Source: Kangiellaceae bacterium (GTDB lineage Bacteria; Pseudomonadota; Gammaproteobacteria; Enterobacterales; Kangiellaceae). From it: 38,082 nt of DNA. Made by a program: the position numbers and the translations under genes. The stretch spans positions 1 through 38,082 of the forward strand of contig JADGFG010000016.1 in NCBI GenBank assembly GCA_016743995.1. Reading direction: 5' to 3'. The notes under the pieces were generated by a model that saw only the letters and a list, made by a program, of their open reading frames with translations, was not told the DNA's origin and searched no databases. Each line of letters starts with the position of its first letter. Positions within the stretch are counted from its first letter, which is position 1. Below, piece after piece: positions 25,199-34,928 of this stretch.

Positions 25199-27400
25199 GT
25201 GCTTTTAGTTAAACAGAAAAAAATCAAAAGTGCAAAATCAGGTAAACACCTTGTAAAAGCCGTGTGCCTGGCAGTAGGGATAACCATATTTGCTCCCTCT
25301 CTTTTTGCAGCAAAAGCGACCTTGAATTTAAAAGATACCGATATAGAGGTTTTCATTGAAAGTGTGAGCCGTATTACGGGAAAAACTTTTATTATCGACC
25401 CTCGGGTAAGAAATAAAAAGGTTACGGTTATTTCCCAGCACGAAATGGATGAGGATGCCATTTTTGCCTTGTTCTTAAGTGTATTACGTGTTCATCAGTT
25501 CTCGGCTGTAGAGACCGATGGCATATATAAAATTGAGCAGCTTCAAGCCGCTAAGCAAGATTCTGTACCTGTTTATAGTGAGAATAATCGCAATTTTTCT
25601 GGTGATCAGTTAGTCACTCGAGTGATTAAGGTCGACAATGTCGATGTGGGTCAATTGGTTCCATTGTTAAGAACACTGGTTTCAACACAAGGGTTAATGT
25701 CTCAATATAAACCAACCAATGTTATGGTTATTCATGATACCGCCGCTAATCTGAGTCGTATTGTAAAAATCATCCGTCAAATCGATAAAGAAAGTAATGA
25801 AGATATTCAGGTTATTCCATTGCGGTATGCTTCTGCTACTGAAGTCGTCAGAATTCTGGAAAGTCTGGAGAAGCAGTCGGGCCAGTCTAAATCTCCATCA
25901 GCGAATAAACCACGTTTTGTTGCTGACGAAAGAATGAATAGTATTTTGTTAAGTGCTGATAAGAAAGCTTCACTACGTTTAAGAGCATTGATTGCACGGC
26001 TGGATTCAGAAATTGATAATAATGGAAATACCAAAGTTAAATATCTTCATTATGCAAGTGCCGAGGAGCTGGCTACTTTATTAGAAGGTGTCGGTGAGTC
26101 TATTGAGCAAAAAAGTGGTAAGGAAAAAGGCAAGGCGAGACGTCCTGGAAATACCAAAGCTTATTCTATTAAGGCACATAAAGAAACCAACTCACTGGTT
26201 ATTACAGCTGCACCGGATATCATGCGTTCTTTCGAGTCGGTAATTAACCAGTTGGATATACCGCGTAAGCAGGTGCATGTTGAAGCTATTATTGTTGAAG
26301 TTTCAGAAAGTGCAGCAAAAGAGTTGGGTGTGCAATGGGCTACAGAAGCTGGCGGTGTGGTTAACTTTACAAATACCGGTCCCAGTTTAGGGCAGGTTGG
26401 CGCTGGTGTGTTGGCCTATCGAGGCCGAGACCAGGGATCGACCACAACGATTGTTGACGGCAATCAGGTGAAGGAAGATAAACCTGATAGCGGAGATAAC
26501 GGTGCTGCTTTAGGTGGAATTATTGGTAGTGTTTCTGGTGCATTATTTGGTTACCTGAGTAGTGACAAATCCTGGGCTGCACTGGTAAAGGCGCTAGCCA
26601 CAGATACTGATTCAAATGTATTGTCAACGCCCAGTTTAACGACGCTGGATAATGAAGAAGCTTCCATCAGTATTGGTCAGGAAATCCCTATTATTACCGG
26701 TTCGACTTTAGGTGATAATAATTCAAACCCTTTTCAACAAATTCAGCGGAAAGATGTTGGAATTAGCTTAAAAATTACTCCTCAAATCAATGAAGGAGAT
26801 GCGGTAAGGCTAAACATTGAGCAAGAAGTTTCCAGTATTGCAGGCGCTACTGGCGCAGATATAGTGACTAACAAGCGACAAATTAAAACCGCTGTATTGG
26901 TTGGTAATGGTCAGACGATTGTATTAGGTGGTTTGATTGATGATGATATTCAGGAAAGTACTCAGAAAGTGCCTTTGTTGGGAGACCTTCCGATAATTGG
27001 TTCCTTGTTTTCTTCTAAAAAAACAACCAAAAGTAAAAAGAAGTTAATGGTATTTATAAGGCCTGTCATTATCGATAGTGCGAATGGTCTTAATCGTATT
27101 ACTTCCAGGAAATATAACTATATTCGCGCAGAGCAGTTATCCAGACAACAACGTGGTATTAATTTAATGCCAGCAACCGATTCTGCAGTATTACCTGAAT
27201 GGAGTTCACAATTAAGTTTGCCACCTTCTTTTGAAAAGACATTGAAAGACTTTGATATTAAAGTTGATAGCAATAAAGAATCTGCTAAACAGGGTTCAAA
27301 TGATGTACCTGTACTAAAGGCAGGTCTGGCTTCGAGTAGTGTTCGAGAGGTACAAAACGAACAAGAGTCAGATGATCAGGATGATGATGATGATGAATAA
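25199..27400 (+). CDS. gspD: type II secretion outer-membrane secretin GspD
   Basis: Multimeric outer-membrane channel of the type II system. It starts with GTG, with AGGA eight bases upstream overlapping the end of gspC. A signal peptide (basic start, LAVGITIFAPSLFA, cleavage near residue 38) leads into N0 (ATLNLKDTDIEVFIESVSRI), N1-N3 repeats with KVDNVDVGQLVPLLRTLVST, PLRYASATEVVRILESL and KYLHYASAEELATLL, then the secretin core (VHVEAIIVEVSESAAKELGV, VLSTPSLTTLDNEEASISIG, VLGGLIDDD with VPLLGDLPIIGSLFSS). At 733 residues it is slightly long; the extra length is a C-terminal tail ending in a run of acidic residues. No GspS pilotin gene is nearby. Confidence 0.97.
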   Translation: MLLVKQKKIKSAKSGKHLVKAVCLAVGITIFAPSLFAAKATLNLKDTDIEVFIESVSRITGKTFIIDPRVRNKKVTVISQHEMDEDAIFALFLSVLRVHQFSAVETDGIYKIEQLQAAKQDSVPVYSENNRNFSGDQLVTRVIKVDNVDVGQLVPLLRTLVSTQGLMSQYKPTNVMVIHDTAANLSRIVKIIRQIDKESNEDIQVIPLRYASATEVVRILESLEKQSGQSKSPSANKPRFVADERMNSILLSADKKASLRLRALIARLDSEIDNNGNTKVKYLHYASAEELATLLEGVGESIEQKSGKEKGKARRPGNTKAYSIKAHKETNSLVITAAPDIMRSFESVINQLDIPRKQVHVEAIIVEVSESAAKELGVQWATEAGGVVNFTNTGPSLGQVGAGVLAYRGRDQGSTTTIVDGNQVKEDKPDSGDNGAALGGIIGSVSGALFGYLSSDKSWAALVKALATDTDSNVLSTPSLTTLDNEEASISIGQEIPIITGSTLGDNNSNPFQQIQRKDVGISLKITPQINEGDAVRLNIEQEVSSIAGATGADIVTNKRQIKTAVLVGNGQTIVLGGLIDDDIQESTQKVPLLGDLPIIGSLFSSKKTTKSKKKLMVFIRPVIIDSANGLNRITSRKYNYIRAEQLSRQQRGINLMPATDSAVLPEWSSQLSLPPSFEKTLKDFDIKVDSNKESAKQGSNDVPVLKAGLASSSVREVQNEQESDDQDDDDDE

Positions 27401-27409
27401 GGATAAAAT

Positions 27410-29035
27410 ATGTCTGTAAGTGATTTTGTTCAAGGTAGTGATCCTGGTAAATCATCGGTGACTTCAGAACTTGCTGAAAAAAAAGATTTTCAGTCGGATT
27501 TTGCTGGTGAAGAAGAGAGTGCTTACGAAGCGAAAGTTATGGGTAAATTGCCCTTCACTTTTGCAAAGCGTCATGGTGTTGTATTTAAATTACCAGAGGA
27601 AGACATCAGTGTTAGTGCAACGCCAGCTTCTAATGTTGTAGAAGCTGTTATTAAAAAAGATACGCCGATTTCTGCGCTATCTGAAGCCAGGCGCTTTGCT
27701 GGAAAAAGTGTTCAGTTTTCTGAGGTAACCGAGGAAGAATTTGAAGCGGTATTGAGTCAGGTATATCAGGATAATTCTGGTGAAGCGATGGCGGCCATGG
27801 AAGATATTGGTGATGATATGGATCTCTTCAAGCTGGCTGAAGAAATGCCAGAAACGGAAGATCTGCTTGAAGCCGATGATGATGCTCCCATTATCAAATT
27901 GATTAATGCTTTGCTCACAGAGGCCATCAAGGTCAATGCATCTGATATTCATGTCGAAACTTTTGAGAATGACCTGAAAGTTCGTTTTCGTGTTGATGGT
28001 GTTTTGCGTGAGGTTTTAAGTCCAGGCAAAAAGCTTGCGCCACTGTTGGTATCTCGAATTAAAGTTATGGCCAAACTTGATATTGCCGAGAAACGAGTTC
28101 CTCAGGATGGGCGTATTGCATTAAAAATTGCTAATCGAGGTGTTGATGTTCGTGTATCGACTATTCCTTCCAGTCATGGTGAAAGAGTGGTACTGCGATT
28201 ACTCGATAAACAGGCCGGCAGACTTGATTTTTCTCACCTTGGAATGCCTGATAGATTGATGCAGAGCATGAGTGATATTCTGCATAAACCGCATGGTATT
28301 ATTTTGGTTACTGGCCCCACCGGTTCAGGTAAAACGACTACCTTATATGCCGGATTGACATTACTTAATAATACTTCACGAAATATTTTAACGGTTGAAG
28401 ATCCGGTCGAGTATTTACTTGATGGCATTGGTCAGACCCAGGTTAACTCTAAAGTTGATATGACATTTGCGCGAGGATTGCGCGCGATATTGCGTCAGGA
28501 TCCGGATGTTGTCATGGTTGGGGAAATTCGAGATCTTGAAACGGCACAAATAGCGGTGCAGGCCAGTTTAACCGGTCACCTTGTGTTATCAACATTACAT
28601 ACCAATACTGCTTCTGGCTCTGTAACGAGACTGGAAGATATGGGAATTGAGCCTTTTCTGTTGTCTTCGAGTTTATTAGGCGTTCTGGCCCAACGTCTGG
28701 TGAGAACACTGTGTTCTAATTGTAAAACAGAAGCCCAGGCTAACGAAAAAGAATGTGATCTGATGGGGTTTGATAAAACGCATCCTCCACTTATTTATCA
28801 TGCGAATGGTTGCGTTGAATGTAATAATTCTGGCTATAAAGGACGGCAGGGAATTTATGAGTTGTTATTGGTTGATGAAGAAGTTCGTAATATGGTACAT
28901 AACAGTGCCAGTGAGCTGGATATTGAACGTTACGCTCGTAAAACCGGTTTTAGTATTCGAGAAGATGGAAAAAATAGAATTATTGAAGGTATTACTACTG
29001 TAGAAGAAGTTTTACGTGTCACTCGGGAAGATTAA
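27410..29035 (+). CDS. gspE: type II secretion ATPase GspE
   Basis: Cytoplasmic ATPase that drives pseudopilus assembly. The N-terminal 170 residues form the variable N1E/N2E region that binds GspL; the ATPase core has [17 protein letters not shown] (Walker A), the Asp box [34 protein letters not shown] (Walker B) and [13 protein letters not shown] (His box). The C-terminal zinc site is complete: CSNC and CVEC separated by about 30 residues. The length of 541 is normal for the family. ATG 27410 has AAGGA shortly upstream, nine bases after the gspD stop. Confidence 0.97.
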   Translation: MSVSDFVQGSDPGKSSVTSELAEKKDFQSDFAGEEESAYEAKVMGKLPFTFAKRHGVVFKLPEEDISVSATPASNVVEAVIKKDTPISALSEARRFAGKSVQFSEVTEEEFEAVLSQVYQDNSGEAMAAMEDIGDDMDLFKLAEEMPETEDLLEADDDAPIIKLINALLTEAIKVNASDIHVETFENDLKVRFRVDGVLREVLSPGKKLAPLLVSRIKVMAKLDIAEKRVPQDGRIALKIANRGVDVRVSTIPSSHGERVVLRLLDKQAGRLDFSHLGMPDRLMQSMSDILHKPHGIILVTGPTGSGKTTTLYAGLTLLNNTSRNILTVEDPVEYLLDGIGQTQVNSKVDMTFARGLRAILRQDPDVVMVGEIRDLETAQIAVQASLTGHLVLSTLHTNTASGSVTRLEDMGIEPFLLSSSLLGVLAQRLVRTLCSNCKTEAQANEKECDLMGFDKTHPPLIYHANGCVECNNSGYKGRQGIYELLLVDEEVRNMVHNSASELDIERYARKTGFSIREDGKNRIIEGITTVEEVLRVTRED

Positions 29036-29064
29036 CTGATGATTAATTCGGGTGGAGAAGAGTA

Positions 29065-30288
29065 ATGGCTGCTTTTGAATATGTTGCGCTGGATCCTGCC
29101 GGTAAGCAAAAAAAGGGAATACTGGAAGGAGATACGCCTCGACAAATCAGACAATTGTTGCGTGAAAAAAAATTAATTCCTCTGGAAGTTGAAAGTGTTA
29201 CCAGTAATAAAAAGACTCAGGCAAACAGTGCTGAATCTGGTTTTTTTAGAACAAAAATTAGTGCCTCTGATCTTGCACTGATAACACGTCAGATAGCAAC
29301 ATTAGTCAGAGCGGCAATACCTGTTGAAGAAACGATTAAAGCCGTTGCCGAACAATGTGAAAAAGCAAAGCAGAAAAGTATGCTTATGGGCATTCGTTCA
29401 AGAATTGTTGAGGGACATTCACTGGCTGATGCGTTAAGTGAATACCCTGGTGTGTTTTCAGAGTTATTTCGTTCTATGGTAGCGGCCGGTGAAAAATCTG
29501 GGCATCTGGACCTCGTGCTTGAGCGTCTTGCCGATTACACCGAGTCTCGTCAGGAAATTCAGTCAAAAATTTCTGGTGCGTTGGTTTATCCAATTATTTT
29601 AACCGTTGTCAGTGTTGGTATTGTTTCATTTTTACTGGGATATGTTGTTCCTGAAATTACCAGTAGCTTTACTCAGTCAGGTCAGGAGTTACCCTGGATC
29701 ACTCAGGCATTGTTAACAATGAGTGATTTTGTGAAAGCCTGGGGAGTCTGGGTTTTCTTTGGCAGTATTGCTGCTGTGATTGGGTTCAAGCGATTGCTTA
29801 GAAAACCTGAATTACGTTTAAAATGGGACCGTTGGAAGCTTGGTTCGTGGATTCTGGGTAAAATAATTAAAGGTATGAATGCTGCTCGTTTTGCTCGTAC
29901 CCTGGCTATTTTGAATCAAAGTAGTGTGCCATTGCTGGAAGGAATGCAGATTGCTGGTGATGTAATGAGTAACACGGAATTAAAGCGTGCAGTGAAAGAA
30001 GCTGCAGTGAGAGTCAGAGAAGGCGCGGGTCTTAAAATTTCATTACAGCAGTGTGGATATTTTCCGCCAATGATGTTGCATATGATTGCCAGTGGTGAAA
30101 ATTCAGGTGAACTTGAGCAGATGTTAGACAGGGCTGCGGACAATCAGGAAAAGCAATTTGATAATTTGATGAGTGTCATGATGGACCTGATTGGTCCGGT
30201 GATGATTCTGGTCATGGGATCATTTGTTTTTACCATTGTGCTGGCGATTATGTTGCCTGTGTTTAAGTTAAGTGAAACATTGGCCTAG
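29065..30288 (+). CDS. gspF: type II secretion inner-membrane platform protein GspF
   Basis: Polytopic platform protein around which the pseudopilus is built. A short N-terminal GspF domain (FEYVALDPAGKQKKGILEGD, then TPRQIRQLLREKKLIPL) is followed by two homologous helical domains: SDLALITRQIATLVRAAIPV with EETIKA, and its repeat NAARFARTLAILNQSSVPLL with EGMQIA. Three membrane helices lie near residues 172-195, 224-243 and 375-400. The 407-residue length is the family norm. It follows gspE by 29 bases and ends 96 bases before gspG. Confidence 0.97.
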   Translation: MAAFEYVALDPAGKQKKGILEGDTPRQIRQLLREKKLIPLEVESVTSNKKTQANSAESGFFRTKISASDLALITRQIATLVRAAIPVEETIKAVAEQCEKAKQKSMLMGIRSRIVEGHSLADALSEYPGVFSELFRSMVAAGEKSGHLDLVLERLADYTESRQEIQSKISGALVYPIILTVVSVGIVSFLLGYVVPEITSSFTQSGQELPWITQALLTMSDFVKAWGVWVFFGSIAAVIGFKRLLRKPELRLKWDRWKLGSWILGKIIKGMNAARFARTLAILNQSSVPLLEGMQIAGDVMSNTELKRAVKEAAVRVREGAGLKISLQQCGYFPPMMLHMIASGENSGELEQMLDRAADNQEKQFDNLMSVMMDLIGPVMILVMGSFVFTIVLAIMLPVFKLSETLA

Positions 30289-30384
30289 TGAATTTTTGAT
30301 GCAATCTGTTGAATCATTACGGGTTGAACTACTTTATTAATAACATAAATTATAACACTTGAAGTGTTTTTGAGGAAAAGAGAA

Positions 30385-30840
30385 ATGAAAAAACAAGCTG
30401 GGTTTTCTTTATTAGAAATACTGGTTGCTATGGCGATTATGGCTATTCTGGGCGGTATCATGGTGGGGCAGTTTATGGGGGCTACAGAAAAAGCTAACTT
30501 TGAAAGATTAAAAGCTGATATAGCAGCGATTGAGTCCGCTCTCATTCGTTATCATTCAGATAATTTCCTGTTACCAACAACAGAACAGGGATTAGAATCA
30601 CTGGTTAGCAAACCAAATAATTCACCAGTACCTAAAAACTATCCGAATCGCGGGTATATGCCTAAAATTTCTGAAGATCCATGGGGCAATTCTTATCAAT
30701 ACGTTTATCCGGGTGAATTTGCTGAATATGATATTTATTCGTTAGGTGCTGACGGTGAAGAAGGCGGTGAAGGTTTAGCTACTGATATTGGTAACTGGAA
30801 TATTGATGAAGCGCTTAAAGCATTGAAAAGTCAGGACTAG
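30385..30840 (+). CDS. gspG: major pseudopilin GspG
   Basis: Main subunit of the type II pseudopilus, processed by the prepilin peptidase GspO. The ATG at 30385, with GAGGA eight bases upstream, gives MKKQAG|FSLLEILVAMAIMA: leader, cleavage after G6, F+1 and E+5. An earlier GTG would lengthen the leader without reason. The C-terminal calcium-binding region (TEQGLESLV, DPWGNSYQYVYPGEFAEYDI, YSLGADGEEGGEG) is complete. Length 151 matches the family. Confidence 0.97.
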   Translation: MKKQAGFSLLEILVAMAIMAILGGIMVGQFMGATEKANFERLKADIAAIESALIRYHSDNFLLPTTEQGLESLVSKPNNSPVPKNYPNRGYMPKISEDPWGNSYQYVYPGEFAEYDIYSLGADGEEGGEGLATDIGNWNIDEALKALKSQD

Positions 30841-30852
30841 CAGAGCTTTTTT

Positions 30853-31530
30853 ATGACTGCACCGTATCAAAATTCAATGAGCGCTATAACTGAAAAAGGA
30901 TTCAGCCTGATTGAAATTCTCATCGCAATGGCAATAATTGCCGTCATGGTGGGAGTAGCGGTGCCCTATATTGGTCAGTCTAACGATAAATATGCTAAAG
31001 AAGAAATCAATCGTCTTTTAGCCGCCGTTGAAATGGTTCGAGATATGGCTGTTATTCAAAATAAAGAATATGGCTTAACGATTGATAAAGAGGGTTATTC
31101 ATTTTTAGTCCTTAATGAAGAGGATGAAAACAAACCGCCTCGTTGGGAAGTGATTGCGGAGCATAAAGCCCTGTCACAACATGAATTCCCAGAAGAAGTT
31201 GAAGTGAATGTCGCTATTGATGGGGAAAATGTATTTAAAGCGAAAGAAAAAGAAATTGAAATTTTTGAAGATGATGTTGATATTTTTGAGGATGAAGAAG
31301 AAGAGCCGAAAGTCGACCCGCCTCAAATTTATTTTTTATCAACCGGTGAGCAAAATCAGTTTACGCTGGCTGTTTCTTCTAATGACCAATATCAGTCGGA
31401 TAAAGATGAACCTGTCTTTTATAGAATTCAGGGCAGTATAGCGGGGACTCTGGTTTATCAGGGGCCCTTACCGGGTAACTTATTTCAGGATATCGAACGA
31501 GATTATTCTGATTATCTGGAAAGTGATTAA
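30853..31530 (+). CDS. gspH: minor pseudopilin GspH
   Basis: Minor pseudopilin of the tip complex. Prepilin leader of 16 residues with cleavage EKG|FSLIEILIAMAIIAV (E+5 present). The globular part has the GspH-like ENKPPRWEVI and IYFLSTGEQNQFTLAV segments. It is longer than usual (225 residues) because of an acidic insert at residues 132-152, made of two similar 7-residue blocks (EIFEDDV, DIFEDEE) encoded by a 21-base near-repeat. It starts 12 bases after gspG with only a weak ribosome binding site. Confidence 0.93.
   Translation: MTAPYQNSMSAITEKGFSLIEILIAMAIIAVMVGVAVPYIGQSNDKYAKEEINRLLAAVEMVRDMAVIQNKEYGLTIDKEGYSFLVLNEEDENKPPRWEVIAEHKALSQHEFPEEVEVNVAIDGENVFKAKEKEIEIFEDDVDIFEDEEEEPKVDPPQIYFLSTGEQNQFTLAVSSNDQYQSDKDEPVFYRIQGSIAGTLVYQGPLPGNLFQDIERDYSDYLESD
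31258..31299. repeat. 21-base imperfect tandem duplication in gspH
   Basis: Two successive 21-base blocks (31258-31278 and 31279-31299) encode EIFEDDV and DIFEDEE. The similarity suggests an in-frame duplication that built the acidic insert. Confidence 0.55.
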
Positions 31531-31535
31531 CTGAC

Positions 31536-31937
31536 ATGATGTCTTTGCAATCACAGCGTTTTGTAAAACGACCAGCCAGAGGATTTACTTTGCTGGAAGT
31601 TTTAATTGCCATGGTCATTTTTGGAACTACTGTTGCATTTTTGCTACGAAATATTAATGGTCAGCAAAGAGCGCATTCTGATGTTGCTATTAGAACAACA
31701 GCACATTGGGTAGCCATGTATAAAATGGCTGAAACGCGAATGGATGGTAAGTGGCCAAGTATCGGAGTAACGCGTGGTGATATGGAAATGCGGGACCATA
31801 AGTGGTTCTGGTTACAAACGGTCAGTAAAACGTCTGAAAAAAAACTAAGGCAGATAACAATTGAAGTGAGACTTGAAGAGTCGGATGAATTACCTGCTAC
31901 TCGTTTTGAAGGTTTTATTGCGAGTAAAGATAAATGA
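31536..31937 (+). CDS. gspI: minor pseudopilin GspI
   Basis: Core of the pseudopilus tip with GspJ and GspK. Leader of 16 residues and cleavage at ARG|FTLLEVLIAMVIFG (E+5). AHWVAMYKMAETRM matches the conserved 'A..vA.n.l.e.r' helix, and W residues near GDMEMRDHKWFWL are family-typical. The length of 133 is usual. Its stop overlaps the gspJ start (ATGA). Confidence 0.93.
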   Translation: MMSLQSQRFVKRPARGFTLLEVLIAMVIFGTTVAFLLRNINGQQRAHSDVAIRTTAHWVAMYKMAETRMDGKWPSIGVTRGDMEMRDHKWFWLQTVSKTSEKKLRQITIEVRLEESDELPATRFEGFIASKDK

Positions 31938-32572
31938 AACCGTTAAAACGATTTCATAACGGTTTTACACTGATTGAGGTGTTGGTAGCAATGGCCATTA
32001 TGGCCCTGATTGGTGCTGGTGCAATGTCGATTTTGAATTCTGCGACTCGTACCAGTGATAAAATCCGAATTGATGGTAGTCGTTTAAATGAAGTGCAGCG
32101 GGCTTTTCTATTTATTTCTAACGATATGCAACAGTTATCTGTGCGTCAGGTAAGAGATGAATATGGCGAAAAAGTACCGAGTATGAAAAGTGATTTGCAA
32201 TCATCAGCTCCCTTTATTCGATTGACCAGGCTTGGAAGAAGAAACCCTGCACAACTTAACCGTTCTAACCTGGAACATCTGGTTTACACTCTTGAAGATA
32301 AAGTACTGCTTAGAACCAGTTATACTTTTGCTGATGGAATGGCTGAGAATATGGGGCTAAAACGCCCTGTTTTAAAAGATGTTGAAAGCATGAAAATATC
32401 ATTCTTCGATGGTGAATCGTGGCATGACTACTGGCCTTTATCCGATGATGGATCGGAAGGCGGTCCTCAACTGTTACCGGTTGCGGTAAAAATGAGTCTG
32501 GAGTTAACAGACTACGGAATTATTGAACGATTGTATGCTATTTCAGATAAGGTTTCGGAGAAGAAAACTTAA
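31934..32572 (+). CDS. gspJ: minor pseudopilin GspJ
   Basis: Minor pseudopilin that joins GspI and GspK in the initiating tip. Leader of 10 residues and cleavage HNG|FTLIEVLVAMAIMAL (E+5). RLNEVQRAFLFISNDMQQLS is the classical GspJ helix, with the later PFIRLTRLGRRNP segment and DGESWHDYWP near the end. Length 212. It overlaps gspI by four bases and its stop codon directly abuts the gspK ATG, so the three are translated together. Confidence 0.94.
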   Translation: MKPLKRFHNGFTLIEVLVAMAIMALIGAGAMSILNSATRTSDKIRIDGSRLNEVQRAFLFISNDMQQLSVRQVRDEYGEKVPSMKSDLQSSAPFIRLTRLGRRNPAQLNRSNLEHLVYTLEDKVLLRTSYTFADGMAENMGLKRPVLKDVESMKISFFDGESWHDYWPLSDDGSEGGPQLLPVAVKMSLELTDYGIIERLYAISDKVSEKKT

Positions 32573-33673
32573 ATGAAGGCGTTAACAGTCAATCGAATGA
32601 AATTACCTGCCAGACAGTCGGGAACAATATTAATTACAGTTGTGCTAATTTCTGCATTTGTTGTTGTTCTGGTATTGGAGTCGATAAAAACAGTCAGGTA
32701 TCAAAAGCAGTTGAGTACTAACCTGATTAACCGTGATCAGGCCTACTCTTATTTAATGGGAATGGAAGAACTGGCAAAAATATGGTTGAAAAAGGCCTTT
32801 GAAGAAAGCAAAGAAAAAGTTGTTCACTTAAAGCAACCCTGGGCTCAGGATAATATTACTTTTCCTATTGATGGTGGTGGAATGACCGCCTCAATAAGAG
32901 ATATGCAAAGTTGTTTTAATTTAAATTCGATAGCGCTACCTGCTGCCAAAGGAGGAGCGAAGCCAGAATCTGATAATCCGGGTCGTAGAGAGCCTCCCGG
33001 TGGGAAAGAACCAGAAAAAGAGGGAAATAACCGCTCGCCATTAATGCCAGGTAAAGACACCCCCGGACAAAAGGTGTTGGTTGAATTGATTGCACAAGTG
33101 AATAAAGATTCAGAAGTTCGTCCTGAAGCGCTGGCTATGGCCGTTAAGGACTGGATTGATGAAGATATTGACTCTGATGGTGTTGATGGCGCAGAAGATG
33201 ATTATTATCAGTCTCTGGACGTCCCCTATCGCACAGCCAATAACCAGATTGCGCATGTGAGTGAACTAAGAGTGATTAAAGGGTTTAATGCCAAAATATA
33301 TCAACTCTTACTTCCCAATATCTGTGTTTTGCCAGACAAAAATGTTAATCAGATTAATGTTAATACGATCAAACAAGGGGCCGAAGTGATTGTTTATTCG
33401 GTGTTGGGATCAAAAAAAATTACGCTGTCTGATGTAAAAAGTGCCATTGCCAATAGAGGTGATAAGGGGTTTGAAAGTGTTGAACAATTTACTGAAGAGT
33501 TTGGTGATAAACAGGCTGGTATGGATAAAACTATGTTAACCGTGAAAAGTGAATACTTTCAGATGCAGGCTAAAGCGGAAATTGGAACAACCAGGGTGGC
33601 AATGAAAACCCTGTTTAAAAAAGATGACAAAAATAACTTTAAAGTAATATCACGATATTTTGGTAAAGAATAA
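32573..33673 (+). CDS. gspK: minor pseudopilin GspK
   Basis: Large pseudopilin that caps the tip. Leader of 17 residues and cleavage QSG|TILITVVLISAFVV; residue +5 is threonine instead of glutamate, as is normal for GspK. MQSCFNLNSI, KDWIDEDIDSDGVDGAEDDY (calcium site) and NQINVNTIKQGAEVI match the family. Unusual is a Pro/Gly/Glu-rich insert at residues about 126-165 (AKGGAKPESDNPGRREPPGG and onwards) in the middle of the fold. Its stop overlaps the gspL ATG (TAATG). Confidence 0.94.
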   Translation: MKALTVNRMKLPARQSGTILITVVLISAFVVVLVLESIKTVRYQKQLSTNLINRDQAYSYLMGMEELAKIWLKKAFEESKEKVVHLKQPWAQDNITFPIDGGGMTASIRDMQSCFNLNSIALPAAKGGAKPESDNPGRREPPGGKEPEKEGNNRSPLMPGKDTPGQKVLVELIAQVNKDSEVRPEALAMAVKDWIDEDIDSDGVDGAEDDYYQSLDVPYRTANNQIAHVSELRVIKGFNAKIYQLLLPNICVLPDKNVNQINVNTIKQGAEVIVYSVLGSKKITLSDVKSAIANRGDKGFESVEQFTEEFGDKQAGMDKTMLTVKSEYFQMQAKAEIGTTRVAMKTLFKKDDKNNFKVISRYFGKE

Positions 33674-34926
33674 TGAGTAAACTGACTGTTTTCTGGGGCG
33701 ATAAATCGAGTAATAAGTTTTACTGGCAAGTAGAGCAACACTTATCAGCCCATTCTTCCATGGCTTTACCTGAACTGGAAAGTCATGAAATTCTCAAAGC
33801 TGATCTGGCTTGCATTGCAGATATGGCTGCAAAGCGAAAAGTAGAGTTGGTTCTATCCTGCCGGGATATTCATTCTAACCAGGTGGATTTGCCTGGCAAA
33901 GCTCAACGCCATATGCGCAAAGCAGTGCCTTACATTATTGAAGAGCAAGTTTCTGAACCTGTCGATCAATTATTTTTTGCCCTTGGAGAGCGTTCGGCTG
34001 ACGGAAAGATTCCGGTTAGAGCCGTTAATCAAGGTTATCTACAGTCAATTCTGGATAGCTTTGAATCCGCTGAAGTAAAAGTTGATTGTGTCAGAGTTGA
34101 TCTGGATATGGTTGAGTCTCGTGATGATGAATATCAGATTGTGTTATTTGATAATCAGGTACTAGCGGTTGATGATAAAGGTAATCGCTGGAGCTGCCAT
34201 GTAGACGATTTTGGTTGGCTGGTTCAAAAACAGATTGAAGAGAATAGTGAGGAAGATGACCTGCCTGTTGCGATACCTATGACTGTTTTAAGCGAAAATG
34301 ATGAGCTGCGTTATCAATTTGAAAGTCAATTGCCTGCCGGTCGTTTTGCGCCAGACTATCAGCTGGTCGACTCGATAATGGCTTCTTTATTTGCTTCAAA
34401 TGAAACTATCTTTACTTTATTGCAGGGTGAATTTGAGCTAAAGGTTGAAAACTCACCATTAAAAAGTATGCTCCAGAAATTGGGAACGTTAGCGGCAATT
34501 TTGCTGGTTGCTAATCTGGTTTATATGGGCTCACAAACTATCACATTAAAATCGCAATTTAGTCAGTTAACTAAAGAGCGAGCAGCATTGTGGAAGCAGG
34601 CATTTCCGGGAAGAAAAATGCCCTCTAGCCCTGACAGAACCTTAAGAAGCTTTCTCAAAACAGCTGGCGGAGGAAATGGAGACAGTTCTTTTCTGACAAT
34701 GTTAGATTCTATTAGTGGAAAATTCAAAGATCTAAAACAATTGTACCCAACTAATATTAGTTATAATGCTAAACGAAATGAGCTTAGAGTTGATCTGATT
34801 GCGAGAGATTTACCCGTTTTAAATCAATATCGAGATGACTTAAAGAAGTCAGGTTTTCAGGTTGATATGTCTTCAGCTAATCAACGTGGCGATGGATACT
34901 CCAGTCGTTTAATAGTGAGGAAATAG
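33673..34926 (+). CDS. gspL: type II secretion protein GspL
   Basis: Bitopic protein that recruits GspE to the inner membrane and binds GspM. The cytoplasmic actin-like domain occupies residues 1-265; DLPGKAQRHMRKAVPYIIEE (here VDLPGKAQRHMRKAVPYIIE) is the strongest match. One membrane helix follows (LGTLAAILLVANLVYMG) and then a small periplasmic ferredoxin-like domain (LDSISGKFKDLKQLYPTNIS to the end). The length of 417 is usual. Overlaps gspK by one base and precedes gspM by two bases. Confidence 0.93.
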   Translation: MSKLTVFWGDKSSNKFYWQVEQHLSAHSSMALPELESHEILKADLACIADMAAKRKVELVLSCRDIHSNQVDLPGKAQRHMRKAVPYIIEEQVSEPVDQLFFALGERSADGKIPVRAVNQGYLQSILDSFESAEVKVDCVRVDLDMVESRDDEYQIVLFDNQVLAVDDKGNRWSCHVDDFGWLVQKQIEENSEEDDLPVAIPMTVLSENDELRYQFESQLPAGRFAPDYQLVDSIMASLFASNETIFTLLQGEFELKVENSPLKSMLQKLGTLAAILLVANLVYMGSQTITLKSQFSQLTKERAALWKQAFPGRKMPSSPDRTLRSFLKTAGGGNGDSSFLTMLDSISGKFKDLKQLYPTNISYNAKRNELRVDLIARDLPVLNQYRDDLKKSGFQVDMSSANQRGDGYSSRLIVRK

Positions 34927-34928
34927 TC

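Noticed and set aside
30364-30384. GTG start upstream for gspG
   Set aside because: The ATG at 30385 has a good GAGGA site and gives the normal six-residue prepilin leader.
30285-30545. Minus-strand frame covering the gspF-gspG gap
   Set aside because: Overlaps the start of gspG and has no protein-like features; a chance open frame.
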